The notes under the pieces were generated by a model. It was given only the letters and a program-made list of their open reading frames with translations. It had not been told where the DNA came from and made no database searches. A DNA stretch of 64,000 nucleotides, from the NCBI GenBank assembly GCA_003058525.1, contig QBVD01000033.1, positions 52,744-116,743 on the forward strand. Direction: 5' to 3'. The position numbers and the translations under genes were made by a program. Below are positions 55,977-64,000 of this stretch, in pieces. Numbering within the stretch: position 1 is the first letter of the stretch; each line of letters begins with the position of its first letter. Source of the stretch: a gamma proteobacterium symbiont of Ctena orbiculata (GTDB lineage: Bacteria > Pseudomonadota > Gammaproteobacteria > Chromatiales > Chromatiaceae).

Positions 55977-55995
55977 AAGAATGATAACGATTCTT
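55977..55995. promoter_or_regulatory. Fur box in the fbpA promoter
   Basis: AAGAATGATAACGATTCTT is a 19-bp dyad (6-7-6) like known Fur boxes. It overlaps the -10 of the fbpA promoter and so should repress it when iron is plentiful. Confidence 0.7.
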
Positions 55996-56009
55996 ATTTA
56001 GATTCGCAA
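55981..56009 (-). promoter_or_regulatory. Predicted sigma70 promoter of fbpA
   Basis: On the minus strand: -35 TTGCGA (56009-56004) and -10 TATCAT (55986-55981), 17-base spacing; it starts transcription near 55974. Confidence 0.6.
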
Positions 56010-56096
56010 CAGTCTATTGGAAGGGCAGCGGGCACCGACACTGCCAGAGTCGGACCATGATCTGCCACTCCATCTGATCAGATAGAAGGTTAATGA

Positions 56097-56633
56097 ATGA
56101 AAGAGCGAGAGAAACGAAACGGCATAACCCTGGTGCTCACCGGCGAGGGCAAGGGCAAGTCATCCAGCGCCTTCGGCACCGTCTTCAGGGCGGCCGGCTG
56201 GGATATGCAGGTGTTGGTAATCCAGTTCATCAAGGGAAAGTGGAAGACAGGGGAGCAGAAGGCGGCCGGCCGTTTCGAGAATATCGAGTGGCATGCCCTG
56301 GGAGACGGATTCACCTGGGATACCAAAAATCCCGAGCAGGACCGCCGCACCAGCCGGGAGATCTGGCAACTCTGCCAGGAGAAGATCCGCACCCGGCACT
56401 ACGATCTGGTGGTGTTGGATGAGATCAACTACGTCTGCCAATACGGCTGGATCAGCGGTCCGGAGATCGCTGAGTTCATCCAACAGGAGAAGCCGCCCTG
56501 GATGCACCTGATCCTGACCGGACGAGGCGCATCCAAAGAGGTCATCGACATCGCAGATACAGTGACAGAGATGAGATTGGTCAAACACGCCTTTGATCAG
56601 GGCATTCATGCTGAACAGGGGATTGAGTTCTAG
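56097..56633 (+). CDS. cobO: Cob(I)yrinic acid a,c-diamide adenosyltransferase
   Basis: The 178-residue protein has the CobA/CobO P-loop TGEGKGKSS (about residue 15-23), the VIQFIKG and VVLDEINYV motifs, and RGASKEVIDIAD. It adenosylates corrinoids. It is divergent from fbpA. No other cobalamin genes are visible. An AAGG site precedes the ATG. Confidence 0.94.
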   Translation: MKEREKRNGITLVLTGEGKGKSSSAFGTVFRAAGWDMQVLVIQFIKGKWKTGEQKAAGRFENIEWHALGDGFTWDTKNPEQDRRTSREIWQLCQEKIRTRHYDLVVLDEINYVCQYGWISGPEIAEFIQQEKPPWMHLILTGRGASKEVIDIADTVTEMRLVKHAFDQGIHAEQGIEF

Positions 56634-56669
56634 CACCCGTCGTCACCAATCCTATAGGTTCTGCCGGGA

Positions 56670-57458
56670 CTATTTACCGTCCAGCAACCGACCGATACCG
56701 CCGAGTACGGAGCCCTCTCCCTGATCCCCGCCGCCTGATGAAGGTGCATTCGCCAGGATCCGGTCGGCCATGCGCGAGAATGGGAGACTCTGCAACCAGA
56801 CGGTACCCTGCCCTTTCAGGGTTGCCAGGAACATACCCTCGCCACCGAACACCATGGACTTGAGGTTGCCGGCGCGCTGGATGTCATAATCGATGCCTCC
56901 GGTGAATCCGACCAGACAACCGGTATCCACCCGCAAAGTCTCCCCGGAAAGGCGTTTTTCAATGACCGTACCACCGGCCTGGATGAAGGCCATGCCGTCC
57001 CCCTCCAGGGCCTGCAGGATAAAGCCCTCACCACCGAACAGCCCCACGCCAAGGCGGCGATTGAATGCGATATCGACCTTGGTGCCGAGGGCCGCACAGA
57101 GAAAGGCGTCTTTCTGACAGGTCACCTTTTCACCCAGCTGCTGCATATTCAGGGGCACGATATTGCCTGGATAGGGGGCTGCAAAGGAGACCCTTTTTTT
57201 GCCGTTACCCCGATTCGTGAAATGAGTGGTAAAGATCGACTCGCCGGTAAAGACCCGCTTGCCCGCGGAAAATAGCTTACCCATCAAACCCTCATCCGCA
57301 TTGGAACCGTCACCCATCTTGGTCTCGAAATCGATCCCCTCCTCCATATAGGTCATGGCACCCGCTTCGGCGATCACCGTCTCGCCGGGATCCAGTTCCA
57401 CTTCCACCAGCTGCATTTCGGATCCGAGGATCTCATAGTCCACTTCGTGGCAACGCAT
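56670..57458 (-). CDS. AIM24/TIGR00266-family protein
   Basis: 262 residues from the ATG at 57458, with an AAGGAG site. The beta-rich family has repeated GGXGF/VFGGEG loops ([35 protein letters not shown]) that form a trimeric barrel. A glycine-rich tail follows. Cellular function is not established. It is convergent with cobO, 36 bases apart, and divergent from the SulP gene. Confidence 0.88.
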   Translation of the reverse strand: MRCHEVDYEILGSEMQLVEVELDPGETVIAEAGAMTYMEEGIDFETKMGDGSNADEGLMGKLFSAGKRVFTGESIFTTHFTNRGNGKKRVSFAAPYPGNIVPLNMQQLGEKVTCQKDAFLCAALGTKVDIAFNRRLGVGLFGGEGFILQALEGDGMAFIQAGGTVIEKRLSGETLRVDTGCLVGFTGGIDYDIQRAGNLKSMVFGGEGMFLATLKGQGTVWLQSLPFSRMADRILANAPSSGGGDQGEGSVLGGIGRLLDGK

Positions 57459-57610
57459 CGATAACACTCCTTTTTCAAATCAATTGATAGTGTGATTGTC
57501 TCTCGAGATTTTTGACTGAAGCTGTGAAAAATATCAACCATCATGATTAATTATATTATTGTTTTCTGATATACTACGCCGCTTTTTTCCATAGCCACGC
57601 GAGGTAATCC

Positions 57611-59167
57611 ATGTTTCAACTCACCTGCCCAGGGAAACAGTGTGTAAAAAACGATGTTCTCTCTGGCCTGACGGTTGCATTGGCATTGGTGCCTGAAGCG
57701 GTTGCTTTTGCCTTTGTTGCAGGCGTGGCGCCATTGGTAGGTCTGTATGCCGCCTTTATGATGGGCATCATAACCGCTGTGATTGGCGGCAGGCCGGGAA
57801 TGATATCCGGTGCCACCGGCGCGATGGCGGTCGTGATGGTGGCCCTGGTGGCCGAACACGGCATAGAGTACCTGTTCGCAGCTGTCCTGCTGGCGGGGCT
57901 CATCCAGATAAGCGCAGGCCTGCTGCGCCTGGGTAAATTTATCCGCCTGGTACCCCACCCTGTGATGCTGGGATTCGTCAACGGGCTGGCTATCGTCATC
58001 TTCATCGCTCAGCTGAAACAGTTCCAGGTTGCCGATGAAAACGGTGTCATGGTTTGGCTTAGTGACACACCTTTGTGGATCATGCTGGGATTGGTTGCGC
58101 TCACTATGGCGATTATCCACTTCCTACCGAAACTCACCTCCACTGTTCCGGCATCATTGGTGGCTATTGTTACAGTGACCCTGATGGTGATTTTTCTTGA
58201 TCTGGATACACGTTCGGTTCAGGACGTGCTGCGTGATCTATCGGGAGACCCGACCGCAACCATTGCGGGCGGATTGCCCAGCTTTCATATTCCACTGGTC
58301 CCCCTCTCTTTTGAAACCGTTCGCATCATCCTGCCCTACGCCATTATTCTTGCCGGTGTCGGTTTGATTGAATCACTGCTGACCATGAGCCTGATCGATG
58401 AGTTGACAGAAACCCGCGGACGAGGAAATAAAGAGTGTATCGGCCAGGGCGTCGGCAACACCGTGAATGGTCTGTTTGGCGGCATGGGTGGTTGCGCAAT
58501 GATCGGTCAAAGCCTGATCAATATCAATTCGGGCGGCCGCGGCCGTCTGTCTGGAATCTCAGCTGCGCTGTTTCTGCTCACCTTTATCCTGTTCGGTGCA
58601 AGCATGATAGAGATGATTCCCGTAGCTGCACTGGTTGGCGTGATGTTCATCGTGGTGCTGGGCACCTTTGAATGGGCCAGCTTTCGTCTGCTTGGCCGCA
58701 TTCCCCTGGCAGACACCTTTGTGGGTATACTGGTTGCGGTCATAACAGTTCTGACTGATCTGGCGTTAGCAGTCATTGTGGGGGTGATTGTCTCCGCCCT
58801 GGTGTTTGCCTGGGAGCATGCCAAACAGATGCATGCTGATACACACATCGACAAATACGGGATTAAATACTACTACCTGCGCGGGCCACTTTTTTTTGGT
58901 TCAGTGCAGACCTTCGCCGATCTGTTTGATCCAAAGAACGACCCACAGGAAGTGATCGTCGATTTTGCCGATGCCCGTGTTTATGATCACTCGGGGTTGG
59001 AGGCCATCGACAACCTGGCTGAACGTTATATGCGCAGACAAAGGACGCTGCATATCCGCCATTTAAACCAGGAATGTCAAAACCTTCTGGTAAAAGCCGG
59101 TGATTTGGTGGAAGTCAATATGATGGAAGATCCCACCTACCGCGTTGCGGATGACAGGGTAGCGTGA
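57611..59167 (+). CDS. SulP-family anion transporter with STAS domain
   Basis: The 518-residue protein has about ten to twelve transmembrane helices with the SulP pattern ([39 protein letters not shown]) and a C-terminal cytoplasmic STAS domain (about 400-505; [20 protein letters not shown]). Substrates of the family include sulfate and bicarbonate; the sequence does not decide which. Export or import of sulfate, or bicarbonate for autotrophy, are both plausible. A GAGG site precedes the start. Confidence 0.92.
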   Translation: MFQLTCPGKQCVKNDVLSGLTVALALVPEAVAFAFVAGVAPLVGLYAAFMMGIITAVIGGRPGMISGATGAMAVVMVALVAEHGIEYLFAAVLLAGLIQISAGLLRLGKFIRLVPHPVMLGFVNGLAIVIFIAQLKQFQVADENGVMVWLSDTPLWIMLGLVALTMAIIHFLPKLTSTVPASLVAIVTVTLMVIFLDLDTRSVQDVLRDLSGDPTATIAGGLPSFHIPLVPLSFETVRIILPYAIILAGVGLIESLLTMSLIDELTETRGRGNKECIGQGVGNTVNGLFGGMGGCAMIGQSLININSGGRGRLSGISAALFLLTFILFGASMIEMIPVAALVGVMFIVVLGTFEWASFRLLGRIPLADTFVGILVAVITVLTDLALAVIVGVIVSALVFAWEHAKQMHADTHIDKYGIKYYYLRGPLFFGSVQTFADLFDPKNDPQEVIVDFADARVYDHSGLEAIDNLAERYMRRQRTLHIRHLNQECQNLLVKAGDLVEVNMMEDPTYRVADDRVA

Positions 59168-59257
59168 TTTACGGCTGCAGACATCAGCCTTATTGACCTC
59201 AGACAGGCCGCACATGTATTTTTAACATTCAGCTTCTCTCACAATGGAAGACGTGAA

Positions 59258-60679
59258 ATGTCAGGCGTCAGCTGGATTGACTCAGCCATCCCTACCGACC
59301 AGCCTTGTATCGTTTGCGGCAACAGACTGGGCAACGCAGTCATCCTCACCGCATCACACTGGCATCCTGATTATGACCAGTTGGAGGTAGCAAGATGCAG
59401 TCAGTGCCAAAGCGCATTCACACTGAACGCAAATGAGGTGATCGTTCCCTACCCTTCGGCCGAAACAGTACTGCAAGATCCGAATTTCATCTATCTTATC
59501 CACCACTACCTGGAATTGGTTTCCGGCCTGGATTGGAAACTCCCCCTTCTCGAGCAGCTTCCCTTCAGTCGCTTCAATTCCGTTCTGGAGATTGGCTGTA
59601 ACGTTGGCACCACCCTCGATTATTGCCGTACAGCTTGGGGTGTTGATGTACTTGGCCTCGAACCTTCCGCTTATGGGGTCAAGGGTGGAGAATTGTTGAA
59701 TCTGCCGATTGTCAATGCCTATACCCATGAAGCAGAAGCACTCCACAACAGGAGATTCAGTTTCATCTATGCAACCGAGGTCCTGGAACATGTTTCCGAT
59801 CCGCTCGCATTCCTCAAGGAGTTACGCACCTATCTGGAGCCGGATGGTATCCTGCTCATAACAACCCCCTGCTCCTCGGCACTGCACAAAGACACCTTGC
59901 CCGGTGAGCTCTACGCAGTACTGTCACCCGGGTCACACTACTTTCTGCTCTCGCAGAAACAGCTAAAGCAGCTTGCGCAACAGGCCGGTTTCAAACATGC
60001 CGATGTAAAGCTGCTGTATCAAACAAACATTGCCTACCTATCCGACAGGCCGATCGAATTCGATGTCGACCCCATGGTTGATTCCCGACTTGCACACTAT
60101 CATGCAAAGAAAATAGCTGAGCGAGCCGATCTCGACAATCGTGTCTATCTGGGGCATTTGATCAATTACTACACCTCTGCCGTCGATAGCGAAACCCCAT
60201 TCGATAACCCAAGCATTGCGAAGCAAATCGAGGATCAGCTTTTCCATCAATTCAATATCACCCTCGATACGCCTTTAGATTTGGCACAGCGGGTAATAGA
60301 GACAGAGTCGATTTTCGACTTCGGTCAAACAATCCCCTATTCACTGCCTTCCTATCTCTATAAACGGGCAGAATTTCTCAACAGCGCAGGAACAACAACT
60401 GAACATTGCTACGAGCTGGCGGCATTAATCGCGGCCAAGGGATTGCAAATCGATTTCAAGAACCTGTTTCTGTATAACCAGATCCTGCGGCTGTCGCTAC
60501 AGCAGATTGATATACTCCATAATAGTTCTCCGGAAACAAACCCTATCAGTCGCCAATTGCGAAGCATGACCGATTCCATAACCACAACCATACCTGAACT
60601 GAATGAAGCACCGCTTAGCTTACTCTCTAGAATCAAACGGAAACTGAGAACGCTAGGCAACAGATGGCGACCAAATTGA
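59258..60679 (+). CDS. Class I methyltransferase with N-terminal zinc ribbon
   Basis: The 473-residue protein has an N-terminal CxxC pair (CIVC and CSQC, about 17 and 47) forming a zinc ribbon, then a SAM fold (about 105-235; VLEIGCNVGTTLDYC, YATEVLEHVSDPLAFL) and an extra helical C-terminal ~200 residues. Related proteins act on sugars or surface polysaccharide. The target is unknown. It has a GGAAG ribosome site. Confidence 0.85.
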   Translation: MSGVSWIDSAIPTDQPCIVCGNRLGNAVILTASHWHPDYDQLEVARCSQCQSAFTLNANEVIVPYPSAETVLQDPNFIYLIHHYLELVSGLDWKLPLLEQLPFSRFNSVLEIGCNVGTTLDYCRTAWGVDVLGLEPSAYGVKGGELLNLPIVNAYTHEAEALHNRRFSFIYATEVLEHVSDPLAFLKELRTYLEPDGILLITTPCSSALHKDTLPGELYAVLSPGSHYFLLSQKQLKQLAQQAGFKHADVKLLYQTNIAYLSDRPIEFDVDPMVDSRLAHYHAKKIAERADLDNRVYLGHLINYYTSAVDSETPFDNPSIAKQIEDQLFHQFNITLDTPLDLAQRVIETESIFDFGQTIPYSLPSYLYKRAEFLNSAGTTTEHCYELAALIAAKGLQIDFKNLFLYNQILRLSLQQIDILHNSSPETNPISRQLRSMTDSITTTIPELNEAPLSLLSRIKRKLRTLGNRWRPN

Positions 60680-61100
60680 AAAGATTGATGATCAGTGGTT
60701 ACAGCCAGGATAGAGTCTTGACTTCCAAGCAGCCCGGACAAAATGGGGACAAGGTTTTATCGCAGAGAGCATGAATTGAGAATAATCGCTTAAGTTTGTA
60801 AAAACTGGTGACATTTCATCCTCGAGTAACAGATGAACACTGCAATTTCACTGGATGATGCTTAAAATCTACCCGGTTACATGCAGAATAGGATAGGATT
60901 AGCAACCAATCAAAAAGTGGCAATAAGTCCTCTCTATATGTAGAGAACGCTCTAAACTATCCGAAACAAGCAATCAGGAGTCCAACACTAATGGTGTGAC
61001 CCAATTGAGACATGATATATCGACATCATCTCCGCCGAAGCTGCAGCCACGCTGCCCCTATCACACCACCATGGTAAAACCGCTTAGAGGACCGTAAACA
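60680..61100. other. 421-base intergenic region before lemA
   Basis: No gene. It contains a small hairpin (TCTCTA-TATG-TAGAGA, 60931-60946). No promoter pair is convincing. Confidence 0.4.
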
Positions 61101-61691
61101 ATGACAACATCAATCGTGCTACTGGTTATTATTCTGGCTGTCATCGGTTTCGGCGTCGGCATGTACAACAAGCTTATCGCCGGACGTAACCGTTACCAAA
61201 ACGCATTTGCTCAAATCGATGTTCAACTCACACGTCGCCACGATCTGATTCCCAATTTGGTGGAGACCGCCAAGGGTTATATGAAACACGAGAAAGAGAC
61301 TCTGGAAGCTGTTATTGAGGCACGCAATCGAGCGGTCAGTGGTCTACAGCAAGCGGCAAAGGATCCATCCAATCCGGAAACAATGAAACAACTTGGCGAA
61401 GCGGAACAGGGCCTCAGCGGCGCACTTGGCCGCCTGTTCGCCTTGGCGGAAGCCTATCCAGACCTTAAAGCCAATGAAAACATGATGCAGCTCTCTGAAG
61501 AGCTTGTCAGCACCGAAAACAAGGTGTCATTTGCCCGCCAGGCTTATAACGATTCAGTCATGCAATACAACATAGACCGCGAATCATTTCCCAGTAACCT
61601 GATCGCAAGCTGGTTCCGTTTCCTGCCTGCAACCCTGCTCGAGATTGAAGACGAGGTGAAACGCGAAGTACCGAAGGTCTCATTCAACTAA
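61101..61691 (+). CDS. lemA: LemA-family membrane protein
   Basis: The 196-residue protein has an N-terminal transmembrane helix (SIVLLVIILAVIGFGVGMY) and the conserved NRYQNAFAQIDVQLTRRHDLIPNLVETAKGYM helical body. Family function is uncertain; it is often next to an M48 protease, as here (9 bases). It is probably facing the periplasm. Confidence 0.94.
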   Translation: MTTSIVLLVIILAVIGFGVGMYNKLIAGRNRYQNAFAQIDVQLTRRHDLIPNLVETAKGYMKHEKETLEAVIEARNRAVSGLQQAAKDPSNPETMKQLGEAEQGLSGALGRLFALAEAYPDLKANENMMQLSEELVSTENKVSFARQAYNDSVMQYNIDRESFPSNLIASWFRFLPATLLEIEDEVKREVPKVSFN

Positions 61692-61700
61692 TTCGCATCC

Positions 61701-63623
61701 GTGAATTTTTTCGAGCATCAGGATGAAGCTAAACGCAACACCCAACGCCTGGTGTTGCTGTTTTTACTTGCCGTTGTAGTCATCATTCTCGCCATCGATT
61801 CGGTATTGCTCATACTGTTCAGCACTCTACTCAGTGATACGGCAGGATCCCCTCAAACCCTGAGCGGCTTTTTCACTGAAAACAGCTCAATCCTGTTATT
61901 TGGTACCGGCGGTACTGGCGCTGCAATCGGCCTGGCCAGTCTCTTCCGTAGCGCCAGCCTGAAGGATGGCGGCGGTGCTGTGGCACGTCAAATGGGAGGG
62001 GTGCCGGTAGAAGCCGATCCAAAAGACCCGCTACGCCAACGCCTGCGCAACGTGGTGGAAGAGATCGCCATCGCCTCCGGCGTGCCGGTGCCCGAGATCT
62101 ACATCATGGAGCAGGAATCCGGCATCAATGCCTTTGCCGCCGGTTATTCACCCAGTGACGCGGCGGTGGCAGTAACCCGGGGCACCCTCGAAAATTTGAA
62201 CCGCGAGGAGCTGCAGGGCGTCATCGCCCACGAATTCAGTCATATATTCAATGGTGACATGCGCCTTAACATACGGCTTATCGGCGCCCTGTTCGGCATC
62301 ATGATACTGGCGATTGCCGGGCGGCGCATCCTCTCCGGCGCTCGCTTCTCCTCAAGCTCAAAAAACAATAACGCTGGCGCCATAATCCTGTTTGCCGCAG
62401 CGCTCACCGCCATCGGCTATATCGGTCTGTTCTTCGCCCGCTGGATCAAGGCTGCCGTCTCCCGCCAGCGGGAATACCTGGCCGACGCCTCGGCAGTGCA
62501 GTTTACCCGCAACCCGCAAGGTATCGCCGGTGCATTGAAGAAGATTGCCGTGCACACCCAGGGCGCCTCATTAAACAGGGACAGCGAGGAGGTATCGCAT
62601 ATGCTGTTCGGGCAGGGAATGCGCGCCACCCTGTTTGCCACCCATCCTCCCGTCATCGAGCGCATCCAACGCATCGAACCTGGCTTTCGGGAACAGGAGC
62701 TGGGCGAAATTGCCAAACGCATGCTGCGACGCTCACGTCGAGAAGCGGAACGGGAGGCTGCCGCAACCCAGGCCAGCGCGAAACGCGCCCCCTTCGATCC
62801 GCGTACGATCATTGAGGGAATTGGCAGACCCGGTTGGGAGCAGATTGTGGCTGCCGCCGCCCTGGCAGCCAGCATGCCAGAGAGTATGCTCTCGGCAGCC
62901 CGTTCAACCGAGTGGGCGCCGGAGCTGCTACTCTGCTTACTCCTGGACAATGACGAGTCTATTCGTGATCAACAGCTATTCACCATTGCCAGGAACCTGG
63001 GAGCAGAGAGCGAGGCCCAGGTACGGCACCTGATGTCATCCGCCATGCCGATCCAACCTGAGCAGCGTCTTCCCCTGCTTGAGATCGCATTTCCCGCCCT
63101 GAAACGGCGCCCGATCGATTTTATCCACCGCATGCTCGACACCGTAACAGAGATCGTACATCTCGATGGCAAGATAGAGGTATTTGAGTTTCTGCTTGCA
63201 AAGGTGATCAGTCTCTATTTGACTGATGCGTTCAATCCCGCCCAAAGCCACACCGGTGGTAACCAAACCCTGGCGGATCAAGCCCAGGCAGTTAGGGATG
63301 TGATCGCCATCCTCGCCGATCATGGCCATAAAGAGAGTGAGCTGATACATCGCAGCTATGAAAACGGCATCAACAGTATTGGACTGGAACATCTACCCAT
63401 GCAGTGGCCGACCGATTGGGTAAAAACACTGGATATGGCGCTGGATCAACTCGACGACCTCAAGAACAAGGAGAAGGAGCGTCTCATTACCGCTTTGATG
63501 GAGACCATCCTTACCGATACCCAGGTCGCCACTGAAGAGCTGGAACTCCTGAGAGCGATCGGGTCAGCCCTGCATATACCGCTTCCCTTACTGAGCGATC
63601 GCTCTGTATCGCGTCAAATCTGA
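61701..63623 (+). CDS. M48-family zinc metalloprotease with C-terminal extension
   Basis: The GTG start (MNFFEHQDEAKRNTQRL) fits homologues. The 640-residue protein has two N-terminal helices, the HEXXH zinc motif (IAHEFSHIFNGD about 175), two further helices, and a long cytoplasmic extension (about 340-640) with a TerB-like region (IVHLDGKIEVFEFLLAKVISLYL). The usual HtpX is about 290 residues. It probably degrades membrane proteins together with LemA. The extension is a feature of the gammaproteobacterial LemA-linked type. Confidence 0.9.
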   Translation: MNFFEHQDEAKRNTQRLVLLFLLAVVVIILAIDSVLLILFSTLLSDTAGSPQTLSGFFTENSSILLFGTGGTGAAIGLASLFRSASLKDGGGAVARQMGGVPVEADPKDPLRQRLRNVVEEIAIASGVPVPEIYIMEQESGINAFAAGYSPSDAAVAVTRGTLENLNREELQGVIAHEFSHIFNGDMRLNIRLIGALFGIMILAIAGRRILSGARFSSSSKNNNAGAIILFAAALTAIGYIGLFFARWIKAAVSRQREYLADASAVQFTRNPQGIAGALKKIAVHTQGASLNRDSEEVSHMLFGQGMRATLFATHPPVIERIQRIEPGFREQELGEIAKRMLRRSRREAEREAAATQASAKRAPFDPRTIIEGIGRPGWEQIVAAAALAASMPESMLSAARSTEWAPELLLCLLLDNDESIRDQQLFTIARNLGAESEAQVRHLMSSAMPIQPEQRLPLLEIAFPALKRRPIDFIHRMLDTVTEIVHLDGKIEVFEFLLAKVISLYLTDAFNPAQSHTGGNQTLADQAQAVRDVIAILADHGHKESELIHRSYENGINSIGLEHLPMQWPTDWVKTLDMALDQLDDLKNKEKERLITALMETILTDTQVATEELELLRAIGSALHIPLPLLSDRSVSRQI

Positions 63624-63690
63624 TTAACCTCACTCGAAAACATTCCCAGACCGGAACGGGGCTTACTTAAGACGAATTACAGGATTTCGT

Positions 63691-63766
63691 CATTCCGGCG
63701 CAGGCCGGAATCCAGGAAAACCGTCACCATCAAGCATTCTGGATCCCGGCCTACGCCGATGTAATG
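63691..63766. repeat. REP-like palindrome next to the IS110 element
   Basis: The left arm CATTCCGGCGCAGGCCGGAA... (63691-63715) and an imperfect complement (63739-63766, CTGGATCCCGGCC...) form a large stem. The CATTCCGGCGCAGGCCGGAATCC type is a common bacterial intergenic repeat, and some IS110 elements insert next to such repeats. Confidence 0.6.
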
Positions 63767-63846
63767 GTCTCCTCCCACCTCACGAATCGGCGTCACAATG
63801 CGCCATGATAGAAGTGTTCCAACTATCAAGGAGGCAGGAGAAGACC

Positions 63847-64000
63847 ATGAACAAGATTACGACAATCGGTTTGGATCTGGCAAAGCATCTGTTTCATGTG
63901 GTCTGCTGTGACCAACGCGGAAAGCTGATCAAAAAGCGCATGCTCAGGCGATCTCAGGTATTGCCCTATTTTGCCAATCTAGCGGCATGCCGGGTGGGTA
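63847..64000 (+). mobile_element. IS110-family transposase, 5' part (cut by window)
   Basis: The first 51 codons read MNKITTIGLDLAKHLFHVVC, with the DEDD-type catalytic Asp in GLDLAK, then KKRMLRRSQVLPYFANLAACRVG. This is typical of the IS110 N-terminus. The rest lies beyond the window. An AAGGAGGCAGGAG ribosome site precedes the ATG. IS110 elements usually lack inverted ends, so the left boundary cannot be fixed; it lies between about 63767 and 63847. Confidence 0.9.

Overview
The window looks like a chromosomal segment of a chemolithotrophic, sulfur-oxidizing gammaproteobacterium. It carries the complete reverse-acting dissimilatory sulfite reductase operon in the order dsrABEFHCMKLJOPNRS, as described for Allochromatium vinosum. 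It also has soxYZ (soxY cut by the left edge), a secreted Gly/Tyr-rich protein of the sulfur-globule type, an active-site rhodanese and a SulP anion transporter. The housekeeping blocks (pyrG-kdsA-eno-ftsB-ispD-ispF-truD; mltD/yafS-like/rnhA/dnaQ) also have gammaproteobacterial gene order. A relative of Sedimenticola/Thiodiazotropha or of the Chromatiales fits, but the exact genus cannot be read from the window.

Layout. 1-0.9 kb: soxYZ and a bidirectional terminator. 0.9-3.9 kb: a VWA-domain/membrane coiled-coil protein pair. 4-13 kb: lipid A-type acyltransferase, rhodanese, a YadGH-type ABC exporter, a ParA-like ATPase overlapping a CHAD-domain protein, and pepN. 13-14.3 kb: grxC-hslR-hypothetical. 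14.3-28.2 kb: the minus-strand dsr operon, transcribed leftwards, with a terminator-like hairpin between dsrP and dsrN. 28.6-30.8 kb: a divergent cluster with a possible 58-aa ORF, an uncharacterized ~260-280-aa protein, a Cas6/Cmx6-like RAMP protein and a DsrC paralogue with no cysteines. There is no CRISPR array and no other cas gene. 31-34.5 kb: an ECF sigma factor without an anti-sigma gene, a PKHD hydroxylase and three uncharacterized proteins. 34.7-42.6 kb: isoprenoid, KDO, glycolysis, division and CTP genes. 43-44.3 kb: sulfur-globule-like protein and an FNR regulator with a perfect FNR box. 44.4-50 kb: dnaQ, rnhA, methyltransferase, mltD, a small protein behind a second perfect FNR box, tautomerase and a divergent LysR regulator. 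50-51.2 kb: a MITE-like element and a small membrane protein. 51.2-56.6 kb: an orphan ZnuA-like protein, a Fur-box-preceded Fe(III) ABC importer (fbpABC) and cobO. 56.7-63.6 kb: AIM24-family protein, SulP transporter, methyltransferase, and lemA with an M48 protease. The right edge enters an IS110-family transposase next to a REP-like palindrome.

How the genes work together. Sulfur stored in periplasmic globules (sgp-like) is re-activated and handed through DsrEFH to DsrC. DsrAB oxidizes it to sulfite, using an amidated siroheme made by DsrN. Electrons leave through DsrL and the DsrMKJOP membrane complex. SoxYZ carries periplasmic thiosulfate sulfur. Iron import (fbpABC) would supply the heavy Fe-S and heme demand. 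The least explained part is the divergent Cmx6-like/Cys-less DsrC cluster next to dsrA, which is the best candidate here for an undescribed system tied to sulfur oxidation. Several palindromic elements sharing the end sequence AGGGCCTGTtaaCAC are scattered between genes.
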